Origin: Pelomonas sp041914785
Lineage (GTDB): Bacteria; Pseudomonadota; Gammaproteobacteria; Burkholderiales; Burkholderiaceae_C
Assembly: GCA_041914785.1 (NCBI GenBank)
Contig: JAYSCT010000091.1
Coordinates: forward strand, 1 to 18,870
Direction: 5' to 3'
Length of the DNA stretch: 18,870 nucleotides
Position numbers and translations under genes: made by a program. The first letter of the stretch is position 1, and each line of letters starts with the position of its first letter. Of the stretch, positions 8,399-16,850 are shown in pieces. The notes beneath the pieces were generated by a model, which saw only the letters and a list, made by a program, of their open reading frames with translations, was not told where the DNA came from and did not search any database.

Positions 8399-9439
8399 AT
8401 GAAGTTTGTCCAGGTCAGCAAGTCGCTCGCGCTCGTCGTGGGCTTGGTCGGTACCCAAGCGGTCTTCGCCCAGGACGTGACCGGCGCCGGCGCCACCTTC
8501 CCCGCGCCCATCTACGCCAAGTGGGCCGACGCCTACAACAAGGCCACCGGCGCCCGCATCAACTACCAGTCCGTCGGTTCCGGCGCGGGCATCCGTCAGA
8601 TCAAGGCGAAGACGGTAGACTTCGGCGCCTCCGACATGCCGCTGAAGGACGAGGAGCTGGCCAAGGACGGTCTGGTGCAGTTCCCCACCGTCATCGGCGG
8701 TGTGGTGCCGGTCGTCAACATCAAGGGCATCGCCCCGGGCCAGATCAAGCTGACCGGCGCCGTGCTGGCCGACATCTATCTCGGCAAGGTCGCGAAGTGG
8801 AACGACGCGGCCATCACCGCGCTGAACCCCGGCGTGGCGCTGCCCGACGCGGCCATTGCCCCGGTGGCCCGCGCCGATGGTTCCGGCACCACCTTCATCT
8901 TCACGAACTACCTGTCCAAGGTCAGCCCCGAGTGGAAGGACAAGGTCGGCGAAGGCACGACGGTCAAGTGGCTGGCCGGCACGGCCGGCAAGGGCAACGA
9001 GGGCGTCGCCGCCTTCGTGCAGCGCCTGCCCAACTCCATCGGCTACGTCGAGTACGCCTATGTGAAGCAGAACAAGATGACCTACGTCCAGCTGAAGAAC
9101 AAGGACGGCCAGTGGGTCAACCCGAGTGACGACGCCTTCAAGGCCGCCGCGGCCGGTGCCGACTGGAACAAGACCTTCTACCAGATCACGACCGACCAGC
9201 CCGGCAAGACCGCCTGGCCGCTGACCAACCCGACGTACATCCTGATGTTCAAGTCGCAGGACAAGGCCGCGCAAGCCAGCGCCGCGCTCAAGTTCTTCGA
9301 CTGGGCCTACGGCAATGGCGACAAGATGGCCGACGACCTGGACTACGTGCCGCTGCCGGCCAGCGTGAAGGACCTGGTGCGCAAGCAGTGGGCCGAGCAG
9401 ATCAAGGACAGCGCCGGCAAGCCCGTCGCCTTCAAGTGA
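8399..9439 (+). CDS. pstS: Periplasmic phosphate-binding protein PstS
   Basis: Captures inorganic phosphate in the periplasm and delivers it to the PstCAB importer. The ATG at 8399 gives 346 residues and is preceded by GGAAGG at a spacing of eight; the open frame extends upstream only through the promoter. A Sec signal peptide covers about 1-24 (MKFVQVSKSLALVV to AVFA, cut before QDV). Phosphate-binding motifs are GAGATFPAP (29-37), SVGSGAGIRQ (58-67), DFGASDMPL (74-82) and RADGSGTTF (158-166). It is the first gene of the operon and has a predicted Pho box. A small hairpin after the stop may set its level above that of the membrane subunits. Confidence 0.97.
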   Translation: MKFVQVSKSLALVVGLVGTQAVFAQDVTGAGATFPAPIYAKWADAYNKATGARINYQSVGSGAGIRQIKAKTVDFGASDMPLKDEELAKDGLVQFPTVIGGVVPVVNIKGIAPGQIKLTGAVLADIYLGKVAKWNDAAITALNPGVALPDAAIAPVARADGSGTTFIFTNYLSKVSPEWKDKVGEGTTVKWLAGTAGKGNEGVAAFVQRLPNSIGYVEYAYVKQNKMTYVQLKNKDGQWVNPSDDAFKAAAAGADWNKTFYQITTDQPGKTAWPLTNPTYILMFKSQDKAAQASAALKFFDWAYGNGDKMADDLDYVPLPASVKDLVRKQWAEQIKDSAGKPVAFK

Positions 9440-9458
9440 TCCCTGGGCGCTGAGCCAG

Positions 9459-9479
9459 GCCCGGCAAACGCCGGGCTTT
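9459..9479 (+). terminator. Small hairpin between pstS and pstC, likely partial terminator or RNA-stability element
   Basis: GCCCGGC (9459-9465) pairs with GCCGGGC (9470-9476) around an AAAC loop and is followed by only three T. Binding-protein genes are often made in excess over their permease genes by such a structure. Termination strength is uncertain because of the short T-tract. Confidence 0.5.
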
Positions 9480-9519
9480 GGCATGTCCGCAGCGCCCGTT
9501 TTGTCTGATCCGACACCGC

Positions 9520-9525
9520 AGGAGG
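9520..9525 (+). promoter_or_regulatory. Ribosome binding site supporting a TTG start for pstC
   Basis: AGGAGG lies four bases before TTG at 9530. The only nearby in-frame ATG (9596) has no comparable site, so this element is the main reason for choosing the longer protein. Confidence 0.55.
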
Positions 9526-9529
9526 TTCC

Positions 9530-10555
9530 TTGGCAGCCATCCTTCCAGCCGGCGACGCCGGCCTCAATCGAAGAAGCGAACCGCAGACCGCGCCGATGAG
9601 CCCTCAACCCCAGCGCCGCCGCGTCGCCCCGTGGGCCGACACCCTGTTCGCCGCCCTGTCGCAAGGCGCCGCCTGGCTGACGCTGCTGCTGATGGTCGGC
9701 ATCATCGGCTCGCTCATCATCGGCGCCACGCCGGCGCTCAAGGCCTTCGGCCTGGGCTTCCTGACCAGCGCGGAATGGGACCCGGTGCAGGAGAAGTTCG
9801 GCGGCCTGGTGATGATCTACGGCACGCTGGCCAGCTCGTTCATCGCGCTGGTCATTGCCGTGCCGGTCAGCTTCGGCATCGCGATCTTCCTGACCGAGCT
9901 GTCGCCCAGCTGGCTCAAGCGCCCGCTGGGCATCGCCATCGAGCTGCTGGCCGCCGTGCCCTCCATCGTCTACGGCATGTGGGGCCTGCTGGTGTTCGGC
10001 CCCATCCTGGCCACCTTCGTGCAGCAGCCGCTGCAGGCGCTGTTCGGCGGCGTGCCTTATCTCGGCGCGCTGTTCTCGGGCCCGCCGGTGGGCATCGGCA
10101 TCCTGTCGGCCGGCATCATCCTGGCGATCATGATCATTCCCTTCATCGCATCGGTGATGCGTGACGTCTTCGAGGTCACGCCGCCCATGCTGAAGGAGTC
10201 CGCCTACGGCCTGGGCGCGACGACCTGGGAGGTCGTCTCCCGCGTCGTGCTGCCCTACACCAAGACCGGCGTCGTGGGCGGCATCATGCTGGGTCTGGGG
10301 CGCGCACTGGGCGAGACGATGGCGGTCACCTTCGTCATCGGCAACATGAACCAGCTGAACTCGCTGTCCGTCTTCGAGGCGGCCAACAGCATCACGTCCA
10401 CGCTGGCCAACGAATTCGCCGAAGCCGGCGAAGGCCTGCACCAGGCGTCGCTGATGTACCTCGGCCTCGTGCTGTTCCTCATCACCTTCGTCGTGCTGTC
10501 CATCTCCAAGCTGCTGCTGCTGCGCCTGAAGAAGAACGAAGGAGCGCGTTCATGA
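9530..10555 (+). CDS. pstC: Phosphate ABC transporter permease PstC
   Basis: One of two permease subunits forming the phosphate channel in the inner membrane. With the TTG start the protein has 341 residues. The ATG at 9596 would give 319, the E. coli length; the extra 22 residues are polar and not conserved in what I know of the family, so the start is uncertain. Six or so hydrophobic segments are visible, the first near 48-66. The conserved block from GIAIELLAAVPSIVYGMWGL (134-153) is present. The EAA-type coupling loop KESAYGLGATTWEVVSRVVLP (222-242) contacts PstB. NSITSTLANEFAEA near the C-terminus is also typical. The TGA stop overlaps the pstA ATG (ATGA), preceded by AAGGAG. Confidence 0.95.
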   Translation: MAAILPAGDAGLNRRSEPQTAPMSPQPQRRRVAPWADTLFAALSQGAAWLTLLLMVGIIGSLIIGATPALKAFGLGFLTSAEWDPVQEKFGGLVMIYGTLASSFIALVIAVPVSFGIAIFLTELSPSWLKRPLGIAIELLAAVPSIVYGMWGLLVFGPILATFVQQPLQALFGGVPYLGALFSGPPVGIGILSAGIILAIMIIPFIASVMRDVFEVTPPMLKESAYGLGATTWEVVSRVVLPYTKTGVVGGIMLGLGRALGETMAVTFVIGNMNQLNSLSVFEAANSITSTLANEFAEAGEGLHQASLMYLGLVLFLITFVVLSISKLLLLRLKKNEGARS

Positions 10556-11415
10556 GCTCTACCCTCGACGCTCGCCGCCTGGCGATGCACAAGAAGCGCA
10601 AGCGCACCAACGCCGTCGCGCTGGCCCTGTCGCTGGGCGCCATGGCCTTCGGCGTGTTCTGGCTGATCTGGATCCTGTTCGAGACCATCTACCTCGGCAT
10701 CGGCGGCCTGAACCTGGCCACCTTCACGCAGATGACGCCGCCGCCGCAAGGCGAGGGCGGTGGCCTGGCGAACGCCATCTTCGGCAGCTTCGTCATGGTG
10801 GGCCTGGCCACGCTGGTGGGCACGCCGGTGGGCATCATGGCCGGCGTGTATCTCGCCGAGTACGGCCAGAAGAACTGGCTGGGCGCGGCGGTGCGCTTCA
10901 TCAACGACATCCTGCTGTCGGCGCCGTCCATCGTCGTGGGCCTGTTCGTGTACGCGGTCGTCGTCGCCAAGCTGAAGAGCTTCTCGGGCATGGCGGGCTC
11001 GCTGGCGCTGGCGCTGCTGGTCATCCCGGTCGTCATCCGCACGACCGAGAACATGCTGGCGCTGGTGCCCAACGCGCTGCGCGAGGCGGCCTACGCACTG
11101 GGCACGCCGAAGTGGAAGGTCATCCTGTCCATCACGCTGAAGGCCGCCCGCGCCGGCGTCATCACCGGCATCCTGCTGGCGCTGGCCCGCGTGTCCGGCG
11201 AGACCGCGCCGCTGCTGTTCACGGCGCTGTCCAACCAGTTCTGGACCAGCGACCTCGGCGCCCCGATGGCCAGCCTGCCGGTCACCATCTTCAAGTTCGC
11301 GATGAGCCCCTACGAGAACTGGCAGAAGCTGGCCTGGGCCGGCGTCTTCCTGATCACCGTGGGTGTGCTGCTGCTGAACATCCTCGCCCGCGTGCTCTTC
11401 AAGAACAAACACTAA
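10552..11415 (+). CDS. pstA: Phosphate ABC transporter permease PstA
   Basis: Second permease subunit of the Pst importer, pairing with PstC in the inner membrane. It has 287 residues, the usual length. A basic N-terminus (HKKRKRTN) precedes the first membrane helix at about 21-43. Further helices are at about 75-100, 118-138, 146-164, 200-225 and 260-282. The substrate-path segment DILLSAPSIVVGLF (119-132) and the EAA coupling loop REAAYALGTPKWKVI (177-191) are intact, followed by ARVSGETAPLLFTA, a PstA hallmark. The start overlaps the pstC stop, and pstB begins 10 bases after the TAA, indicating one transcript. Confidence 0.97.
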   Translation: MSSTLDARRLAMHKKRKRTNAVALALSLGAMAFGVFWLIWILFETIYLGIGGLNLATFTQMTPPPQGEGGGLANAIFGSFVMVGLATLVGTPVGIMAGVYLAEYGQKNWLGAAVRFINDILLSAPSIVVGLFVYAVVVAKLKSFSGMAGSLALALLVIPVVIRTTENMLALVPNALREAAYALGTPKWKVILSITLKAARAGVITGILLALARVSGETAPLLFTALSNQFWTSDLGAPMASLPVTIFKFAMSPYENWQKLAWAGVFLITVGVLLLNILARVLFKNKH

Positions 11416-11425
11416 GGAATCAACC

Positions 11426-12211
11426 ATGGACGCCAAGATCGAAACGCCCGTGGGGGAGCGCGCCAAGCTGTCGGTGCGCAACCTGAACTTCTTCTACGGC
11501 AACTTCCACGCGCTGAAGAACATCAACCTGGACATTCCCGAGAAGAAGGTCACCGCCTTCATCGGCCCGTCCGGCTGCGGCAAGTCCACGCTGCTGCGCA
11601 CGCTGAACCGCATGTTCGAGCTCTACCCCGAGCAGCGCGCCGAAGGGCAGATTCTGCTCGATGGCAGCGACATCCTCTCCAGCGGCGAGGACGTCTCGCT
11701 GATCCGCGCCAAGGTCGGCATGGTCTTCCAGAAGCCCACGCCGTTCCCCATGTCCATCTACGACAACATCGCGTTCGGCGTGAAGCTGTTCGAGACGCTG
11801 CCGCGCGTGGAGATGGACGAGCGCGTCGAGTGGGCGCTGAAGAAGGCGGCCCTCTGGACCGAGGTGAAGGACAAGCTCAACCAGAGCGGCGCCGGCCTCT
11901 CCGGTGGCCAGCAGCAGCGCCTGTGCATCGCCCGCGGCATCGCCATCAAGCCGGAAGTCCTGCTGCTGGACGAGCCCTGCTCGGCGCTGGACCCGATCTC
12001 CACCGGCAAGATCGAGGAGCTCATCCACGAACTGAAGAGCGACTACACCGTCGCCATCGTGACGCACAACATGCAGCAGGCCGCGCGCTGCTCCGACTAC
12101 ACGGCCTACATGTACCTGGGTGACCTGATCGAGTTCGGCCCGACGGCCGAGCTGTTCATGAAGCCCAAGCGCAAGGACACCGAGGACTACATCACCGGCC
12201 GCTTCGGCTGA
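11426..12211 (+). CDS. pstB: Phosphate ABC transporter ATPase PstB
   Basis: Cytoplasmic ATPase that powers phosphate import through PstCA. It has 261 residues, as expected. The motifs, in order, are Walker A GPSGCGKST (47-55), the Q-loop FQKPTPFPMSIYDN (101-114, diagnostic for PstB), the ABC signature LSGGQQQR (158-165), Walker B LLLDEP (179-184) with E183, the D-loop SALDP and the switch histidine H214 in VTHNM. The ATG follows TAAGGA, 10 bases after pstA. The C-terminal MKPKRKDTEDYITGRFG matches PstB, where DYITGRFG is a typical ending. Confidence 0.98.
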   Translation: MDAKIETPVGERAKLSVRNLNFFYGNFHALKNINLDIPEKKVTAFIGPSGCGKSTLLRTLNRMFELYPEQRAEGQILLDGSDILSSGEDVSLIRAKVGMVFQKPTPFPMSIYDNIAFGVKLFETLPRVEMDERVEWALKKAALWTEVKDKLNQSGAGLSGGQQQRLCIARGIAIKPEVLLLDEPCSALDPISTGKIEELIHELKSDYTVAIVTHNMQQAARCSDYTAYMYLGDLIEFGPTAELFMKPKRKDTEDYITGRFG

Positions 12212-12225
12212 TACGGGAGCCAAGA

Positions 12226-12933
12226 ATGGTCGACAAACATCTCTCCACCCAGTTCGACGCCGAGCTCAGCGGCATCTCCACCCGCGTGCTCGAAATGGGC
12301 GGCCTCGTCGAGGCCCAGGTCGCGCAGGCCGTGCAGGCGCTGAGCGACTTCGCGTCCGACTCCGCCGACGAGGTGCTGGCCCGCGAAGGCCGCGTGAACT
12401 CGATGGAAATCGAGATCGACCGCGATCTCTCCACCATCATTGCCCGCCGGCAGCCCACGGCCCGCGACCTGCGCCTGCTGATCGCGATCAGCAAGAGCAT
12501 CGCCAACCTCGAGCGCGTCGGCGACGAGGCGGCACGCATCGCCCGCACCGTGCAGCGCCTGGTGTCGGGCGGCGTCTCCAGCCGCCTGCGCGTGCCGATG
12601 TCCGACCTGGCCTACGAGGCCGAGCTGGCCACGGCCCAGCTGCGCAAGGCGCTGGATGCCTTTGCCCGCCTGGACGTCGAGCGCGCGCTGGACGTGCTCA
12701 AGCACGACGACGAGATCGACAAGGAGTTCGACGGCCTGCTGCGCAAGCTCATCACCTACATGATGGAAGACCCGCGCACCATCTCCTCGTCCATCGACCT
12801 CGTGTTCGTTGCCAAGGCCATCGAGCGCGTGGGCGACCACGCCAAGAACCTGGCCGAGGTCGTCATCTACGTCGTCAAGGGCCAGGACGTGCGTCACAAC
12901 ACGCCCGAGGCTGTCGAGACCATGGTCCGTTGA
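12226..12933 (+). CDS. phoU: Phosphate signalling protein PhoU
   Basis: Links the transport state of PstSCAB to PhoR, keeping PhoR in phosphatase mode when phosphate is plentiful; it acts at the cytoplasmic membrane. It has 235 residues forming two all-helical PhoU repeats. Each carries an acidic metal-binding motif: NLERVGDEAARIA (E96, D100) in the first and AIERVGDHAKNLAE (E200, D204) in the second. SMEIEIDRDL and HDDEIDKEFD are the matching acidic segments on the partner helices. GGGAG precedes the ATG at good spacing. The gene sits between pstB and phoB with gaps of only 14 and 13 bases, so it belongs to the same operon. Confidence 0.97.
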   Translation: MVDKHLSTQFDAELSGISTRVLEMGGLVEAQVAQAVQALSDFASDSADEVLAREGRVNSMEIEIDRDLSTIIARRQPTARDLRLLIAISKSIANLERVGDEAARIARTVQRLVSGGVSSRLRVPMSDLAYEAELATAQLRKALDAFARLDVERALDVLKHDDEIDKEFDGLLRKLITYMMEDPRTISSSIDLVFVAKAIERVGDHAKNLAEVVIYVVKGQDVRHNTPEAVETMVR

Positions 12934-12946
12934 AGGGAGCGAACGA

Positions 12947-13648
12947 ATGAGTCGAATCCTTGTGGTGGAAGACGAGTCGGCGATTGCCGAGCTGATCTCC
13001 ATCAACCTGCGGCATGCCGGCTTCGAGGTCACCATCGCCGGCAGCGCCACGCAGGCGCAGTACGAGGTGGACCGCGTGCTGCCCGACCTCGTCGTGCTGG
13101 ACTGGATGCTGCCCGGGCAATCGGGCGTGGCGCTGGCCCGCCAGTGGCGCGGCGCCGCCCGTACCAAGGAGCTGCCCGTCATCATGCTGACGGCGCGCGC
13201 CGAGGAGGGCGACAAGATCGCCGGCCTGGACGCTGGTGCCGACGACTACGTCACCAAGCCGTTCTCCACCAACGAACTGCTGGCCCGCATCCGCGCCGTG
13301 CTGCGCCGCAAGGCGCCCGAGGCGCTGGACAGCGCGGTCGAGGTGGGCCCGCTGCTGCTGGATCCGGGCACGCGCCGCGTCAGCCGCGAAGGCACCGAGG
13401 TCAAGCTGGGCCCGACCGAGTTCCGCCTGCTGCATTTCCTCATGACGCACCCCGAGCGCGTGCACAGCCGCTCGCAGCTGCTGGACCGCGTCTGGGGCGA
13501 CCACGTCTTCATCGAGGAGCGCACCATCGACGTCCACGTCAAGCGGCTGCGCGAGGCGCTGGAGCGCGTGCAGTGCGCCCGCATGATCGAGACGGTCCGC
13601 GGTGCCGGCTATCGTTTGACGCAGCAGAGCAGCGCGCTGTCCGCTTGA
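12947..13648 (+). CDS. phoB: Phosphate regulon response regulator PhoB
   Basis: OmpR-family transcription activator that binds Pho boxes after phosphorylation by PhoR. The ATG at 12947 (preceded by AGGGAG) gives 233 residues. The receiver domain (1-120) has the acidic pocket VVEDE (E8, D9), phospho-acceptor D52 in VVLDWMLPG, switch T82 and K104 in YVTKPFS. The winged-helix DNA-binding domain (about 130-225) contains the family segments LGPTEFRLLHFLM, SRSQLLDRVWG and RTIDVHVKRLREAL, ending VRGAGYRL. Pho boxes upstream of pstS suggest it autoactivates its own operon. phoR follows after 16 bases. Confidence 0.98.
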   Translation: MSRILVVEDESAIAELISINLRHAGFEVTIAGSATQAQYEVDRVLPDLVVLDWMLPGQSGVALARQWRGAARTKELPVIMLTARAEEGDKIAGLDAGADDYVTKPFSTNELLARIRAVLRRKAPEALDSAVEVGPLLLDPGTRRVSREGTEVKLGPTEFRLLHFLMTHPERVHSRSQLLDRVWGDHVFIEERTIDVHVKRLREALERVQCARMIETVRGAGYRLTQQSSALSA

Positions 13649-13664
13649 GCTTCACCCGCCGTAC

Positions 13665-15029
13665 ATGACCTGGTTGTTGCCGCGACTGTTGATGGCCCTG
13701 GTGGCCGCGCTGCTGGGTTTCGCCATCGGCGTTGCGGTCCGCAAGGCCACCGGCGTGGACAGCCTGGGCCTGGGTTTCGGCGTCGTCAGCGGCGTCGTGC
13801 TGATGATGCTGGTGGACGCCGTGCGCGGCCACCGGCTGCTGAGCTGGCTGCGCGGCAACCAGTTCGAAAACGCACCGCGCGACACCGGGCTGTGGGGTGA
13901 GGTGGGCTACCGCATCGAGCGCGCCGTGCGCGACCGCGACCGCGCCGTCACGCGCGGCCAGCTGGAGCTGGAGCAGTTCCTGTCCGCCATCGAGGCCTCG
14001 CCCAACGGCGTGCTGATGCTGGACGCGCAGGAGCAGATCGTCTGGTGCAACCGCGTCGCGGCCGACCATTTCTCGCTGGACCCGCAGCGCGACCTGCGCC
14101 AGCGCATCACCAACCCCGTGCGCGCGCCGGCCTTCGTGGCCCACCTGCAGGCCGGCCGCTACGCGGAGCCGCTGGTGCTGGGCAACGGCCGCGGCCCCGG
14201 CACGCTGTCCATCGTCGTGCGCGAGTACGGCGAGGGCATGCGGCTGGTGCTGTCGCTGGACATCACCGAGCGGCTGCGCAACGAGGCCATGCGGCGGGAC
14301 TTCGTCGCCAACGTGTCGCACGAGATCCGCACGCCGCTGACCGTGCTGTCCGGCTTCATCGAGACCATGCATTCGCTGCCGCTGACGGCGGTGGAGCGCG
14401 AGCGCGTGCTGACGCTGATGACGCAGCAGACCCAGCGCATGCAGACGCTGGTGGCCGACCTGCTGGCGCTGTCGCAGCTGGAAGGCAGCCCGAGGCCCGC
14501 GCCGGACCGCTGGGTGGGGCTGGACGGGCTGCTGCAGCGCATCGCGGCCGATGCCGAGGCGCTGTCTGCCGGCCGGCATGGCCTGCGCCTCAAGCCGGTG
14601 ACGAACGTCGAACTGGCGGGCATCGAGAGCGAACTGCTCAGCGCCATCGCCAACCTCGTCACCAACGCCGTGCGCTACACGCCCGACGGCGGCGAGGTGG
14701 AGGTGACCTGGCGGCTGCTGGAAGACGGCAGCGGCGAACTGGCCGTCGTCGACACGGGCCCGGGCATCGCGCGCGAGCACATCCCGCGCCTGACCGAGCG
14801 CTTCTACCGCGTGGACGGCAGCCGCTCGCGCGAGACCGGCGGCACCGGGCTGGGGCTGTCCATCGTCAAGCACGTCATGCAGCGCCATGGCGGCGAGCTG
14901 ATGGTGCAGAGCGAGGTCGGCAAGGGCTCGCGCTTCCGCCTGGTCTTTCCGGCGGCGCGCGTGCGCCAGGCCACGGATTCCGCGCTGGGCGACGAGGCGG
15001 CGTTCAACGCCGCGCTGTCGGAGCATTGA
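13665..15029 (+). CDS. phoR: Phosphate regulon sensor histidine kinase PhoR
   Basis: Inner-membrane kinase/phosphatase for PhoB. It has 454 residues. Two membrane helices lie at about 5-25 and 35-53 with almost no periplasmic loop, as in other PhoR proteins, which sense through PstSCAB-PhoU rather than directly. A PAS domain spans about 104-200 (AIEASPNGVLMLDAQEQIVWCN). The HisKA dimerisation domain has H219 in ANVSHEIRTPL. The ATPase domain has the N-box around N330 and N334 (NLVTNAVRYTP), the G1 box DTGPGIA (363-369) and the G2 box GGTGLGLS (392-399). The ribosome site is weak, so expression may depend on coupling to phoB. It is the last gene of the operon; no strong terminator follows. Confidence 0.97.
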   Translation: MTWLLPRLLMALVAALLGFAIGVAVRKATGVDSLGLGFGVVSGVVLMMLVDAVRGHRLLSWLRGNQFENAPRDTGLWGEVGYRIERAVRDRDRAVTRGQLELEQFLSAIEASPNGVLMLDAQEQIVWCNRVAADHFSLDPQRDLRQRITNPVRAPAFVAHLQAGRYAEPLVLGNGRGPGTLSIVVREYGEGMRLVLSLDITERLRNEAMRRDFVANVSHEIRTPLTVLSGFIETMHSLPLTAVERERVLTLMTQQTQRMQTLVADLLALSQLEGSPRPAPDRWVGLDGLLQRIAADAEALSAGRHGLRLKPVTNVELAGIESELLSAIANLVTNAVRYTPDGGEVEVTWRLLEDGSGELAVVDTGPGIAREHIPRLTERFYRVDGSRSRETGGTGLGLSIVKHVMQRHGGELMVQSEVGKGSRFRLVFPAARVRQATDSALGDEAAFNAALSEH

Positions 15030-15066
15030 CCGGGGCGTCACGCCTCGATCGCACGTCACTCCCGAA

Positions 15067-16707
15067 TCAGTCGCGCTTCAGCAGCACCAGCCCTGCGCTG
15101 CCGCTGCGGTCGGTCGGGCGCTTCACCTGCGCCACGGGCGTCCAGCCCGCTGGCGTGGGCTGTCCGGCCGCGATGACGGCATGGCTGCAGGCCGTGCGCG
15201 CCAGCGAGGCGCGTCCCTCGACGTGCCAGCCGCCGTGCCATTCCAGCGCCGCCAGCGTCGGCAGGCCCTGGCCCGGCGCGGCCAGGCAGGCGGCGTCGGC
15301 CGGCATGCGGGCCTTCAGCCGCGCCACCAGCGGCGCCAGGCTGCGGGCGTAGTCCAGCGGCGGCAGCAGCAGGCTCATCACCAGCAGCCAGCCTAAAGCG
15401 ACGCCGCCGGCCGGCAGCGCCAGGCTCTTCCACAGCGCGTGGCGGTGGCGGGCCGTGCGCCAGCGCACCAGCGCCAGCCAGGCGACCGTCGCCGCCAGCG
15501 CGAACAGCAGCGCCAGCACGCTGAAGCGCGGCTCGAAGCCTTCGGCCAGCCGGCGCAGGTTGGCGAGTGGCCGGGCCGGCCAGCCGGTGTGCATGGACAG
15601 GTAGTACAGCCAGAAGAACAGCGCCGCCGCGCTGAAGAAGAACACCGAGAACCAGTCCACCGCGGCCGCGAAGCCGCGGCTCAGCGTCGGCAGCGCGAAC
15701 GCCGCCAGGATGGCCAGCGACGGCAGCGCCAGCAGCAGCGCGCGCTCGGAGCCGTTCATCGTGATGCAGGCCAGCAGCGGCACCAGCAGCGCGATGGCCG
15801 GCACCGTGATGTGGCGGCGCAGGCCGTGGCGGCGCCAGCGCCACAGCGTCCACAGCGCCAGCGGCCCGGCCGGCCAGCAGAACCACGCCAGCAGGCTCAG
15901 CAGCGACGCGACATCGGTGTCGGGCTGCATGCGCCAGGCCCAGCCATTGAAGGCCCAGGCCGCCAGCACCGTCAGTGCCAGCGCGGCCACCAGCCACACG
16001 CGCTGGGCCTTGGCCTCGTCGTAGCTGGAGCGGTGGTTCAGCAGCACGCCCAGCAGGCCCAGCGCGCAGGCCACCGTCGGCGCGTCACTGGCGGCCAGCA
16101 CGGGCAGCGCCAGCAGCACCGCCATGCGGGACTGCCAGCGACGGAACGGCGCCGCCGCCAGCCCGTACAGGTAGACCGACACCGCCAGCAGCTGCAGCAG
16201 TTCCGGCGACGTCTCATGGCCCAGCTGCAGCAGGCCCAGCGACGCCATCAGCGCCAGCAGCGCGCCGTCGGCCAGTGCGCGGGCGTAGTCCACCGCCTGC
16301 GCCTCGCCGCCGAAGGCGAACGCGACAGGCTGGGCCGCGTCGGTGCGGGCGAGGTGGAAGCAGGCGTACCAGACCGCGACGAACACGCCCGCCAGCACCA
16401 GCGCGTAGGGCAGCCGGGCGGCGGTCGGTGCGTCCAGGAAGGGCAGGGCCTTGATCGCCAGTGCACCCAGCCAGTAGGGCAGCGGGCCGCCCTCGGCCGG
16501 GATGCCCGCGATGGCCGGCTGCCACCAGGGGGCATGCCCCTGCGCGATGCTGGCCATGAAGCCGAAGGCCGTCAGGTCCGCATTGCGCCAGGGCTCACGG
16601 CCGAAGAGGCCGGGCAGCAGGTAGGCCGCGCACAGCAGGATCAGCGCCAGCCGCGGCAGGCGCTCGACGCCGCGCTCGGCGACGATGGCGGGGGTGGGCA
16701 GGTTCAC
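15067..16707 (-). CDS. ArnT-like membrane glycosyltransferase (GT-C fold)
   Basis: A 546-residue multi-spanning protein resembling the ArnT/PMT lipid-linked sugar transferases, which use polyprenyl-phosphate sugars on the periplasmic side. About 11-12 hydrophobic segments are visible, starting at 19-35 and ending near 431-449, then a soluble C-terminal domain of about 95 residues. The first long loop (about 36-90) has the family shape: GREPWRNADLTAFGFMASI, then an aromatic PYWLGALAIK. E38 and D44 are candidate catalytic acids, but the canonical ArnT acidic motif is altered. GTG is the only start possible after an in-frame stop just upstream, and no Shine-Dalgarno is seen. It is convergent with phoR (37-base gap). 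Donor and acceptor are unknown. Confidence 0.8.
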   Translation of the reverse strand: MNLPTPAIVAERGVERLPRLALILLCAAYLLPGLFGREPWRNADLTAFGFMASIAQGHAPWWQPAIAGIPAEGGPLPYWLGALAIKALPFLDAPTAARLPYALVLAGVFVAVWYACFHLARTDAAQPVAFAFGGEAQAVDYARALADGALLALMASLGLLQLGHETSPELLQLLAVSVYLYGLAAAPFRRWQSRMAVLLALPVLAASDAPTVACALGLLGVLLNHRSSYDEAKAQRVWLVAALALTVLAAWAFNGWAWRMQPDTDVASLLSLLAWFCWPAGPLALWTLWRWRRHGLRRHITVPAIALLVPLLACITMNGSERALLLALPSLAILAAFALPTLSRGFAAAVDWFSVFFFSAAALFFWLYYLSMHTGWPARPLANLRRLAEGFEPRFSVLALLFALAATVAWLALVRWRTARHRHALWKSLALPAGGVALGWLLVMSLLLPPLDYARSLAPLVARLKARMPADAACLAAPGQGLPTLAALEWHGGWHVEGRASLARTACSHAVIAAGQPTPAGWTPVAQVKRPTDRSGSAGLVLLKRD

Positions 16708-16793
16708 GCGGGTAAGTTCGAAGAGCCGGCCGGCATCATGCCGTCAAACCGGCCTCGTCCAGCAAAAGGCTGTCAGCAGTGCAGCAAGAATGC

Positions 16794-16817
16794 AAAAGGG
16801 CAGCCTGAGCTGCCCTT
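16794..16817 (-). terminator. Rho-independent terminator after rpmE2
   Basis: AAGGGCAGC (16796-16804) pairs perfectly with GCTGCCCTT (16809-16817) around a four-base loop. Read on minus, the stem ends in TTTTGC, a usable T-tract. It separates rpmE2 from the downstream glycosyltransferase gene, which therefore needs its own promoter within 16708-16795. Confidence 0.75.
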
Positions 16818-16850
16818 GTCGCGTGGTGCGGCCTGATGGCCGCCGCCCGA

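Noticed and set aside
8339..10441. A 700-codon open frame on minus, antisense to pstS and pstC
   Set aside because: Composition is rich in His, Gly, Asp, Arg and Gln with no recognisable domain, typical of the complement frame of GC-rich genes. pstS and pstC on plus are certain.
13539..15059. A 506-codon open frame on minus, antisense to phoR
   Set aside because: No domain and biased composition; PhoR on plus has every kinase box.
15030..15066. A small GGCG-TCA-CGCC hairpin between the convergent phoR and glycosyltransferase genes
   Set aside because: Only four base pairs and no T-tract on either strand, so not reported as a terminator.
16708..16795. A promoter for the glycosyltransferase gene, with TTGACG on minus
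   Set aside because: No -10-like hexamer lies at 16-18 bases from it; only GC-rich inverted sequence is present.
15439..16836. A 465-codon open frame on plus, antisense to the glycosyltransferase
   Set aside because: Gln/Arg/His-rich shadow without membrane segments or domains. The minus frame has clean membrane topology and a family-like first loop.
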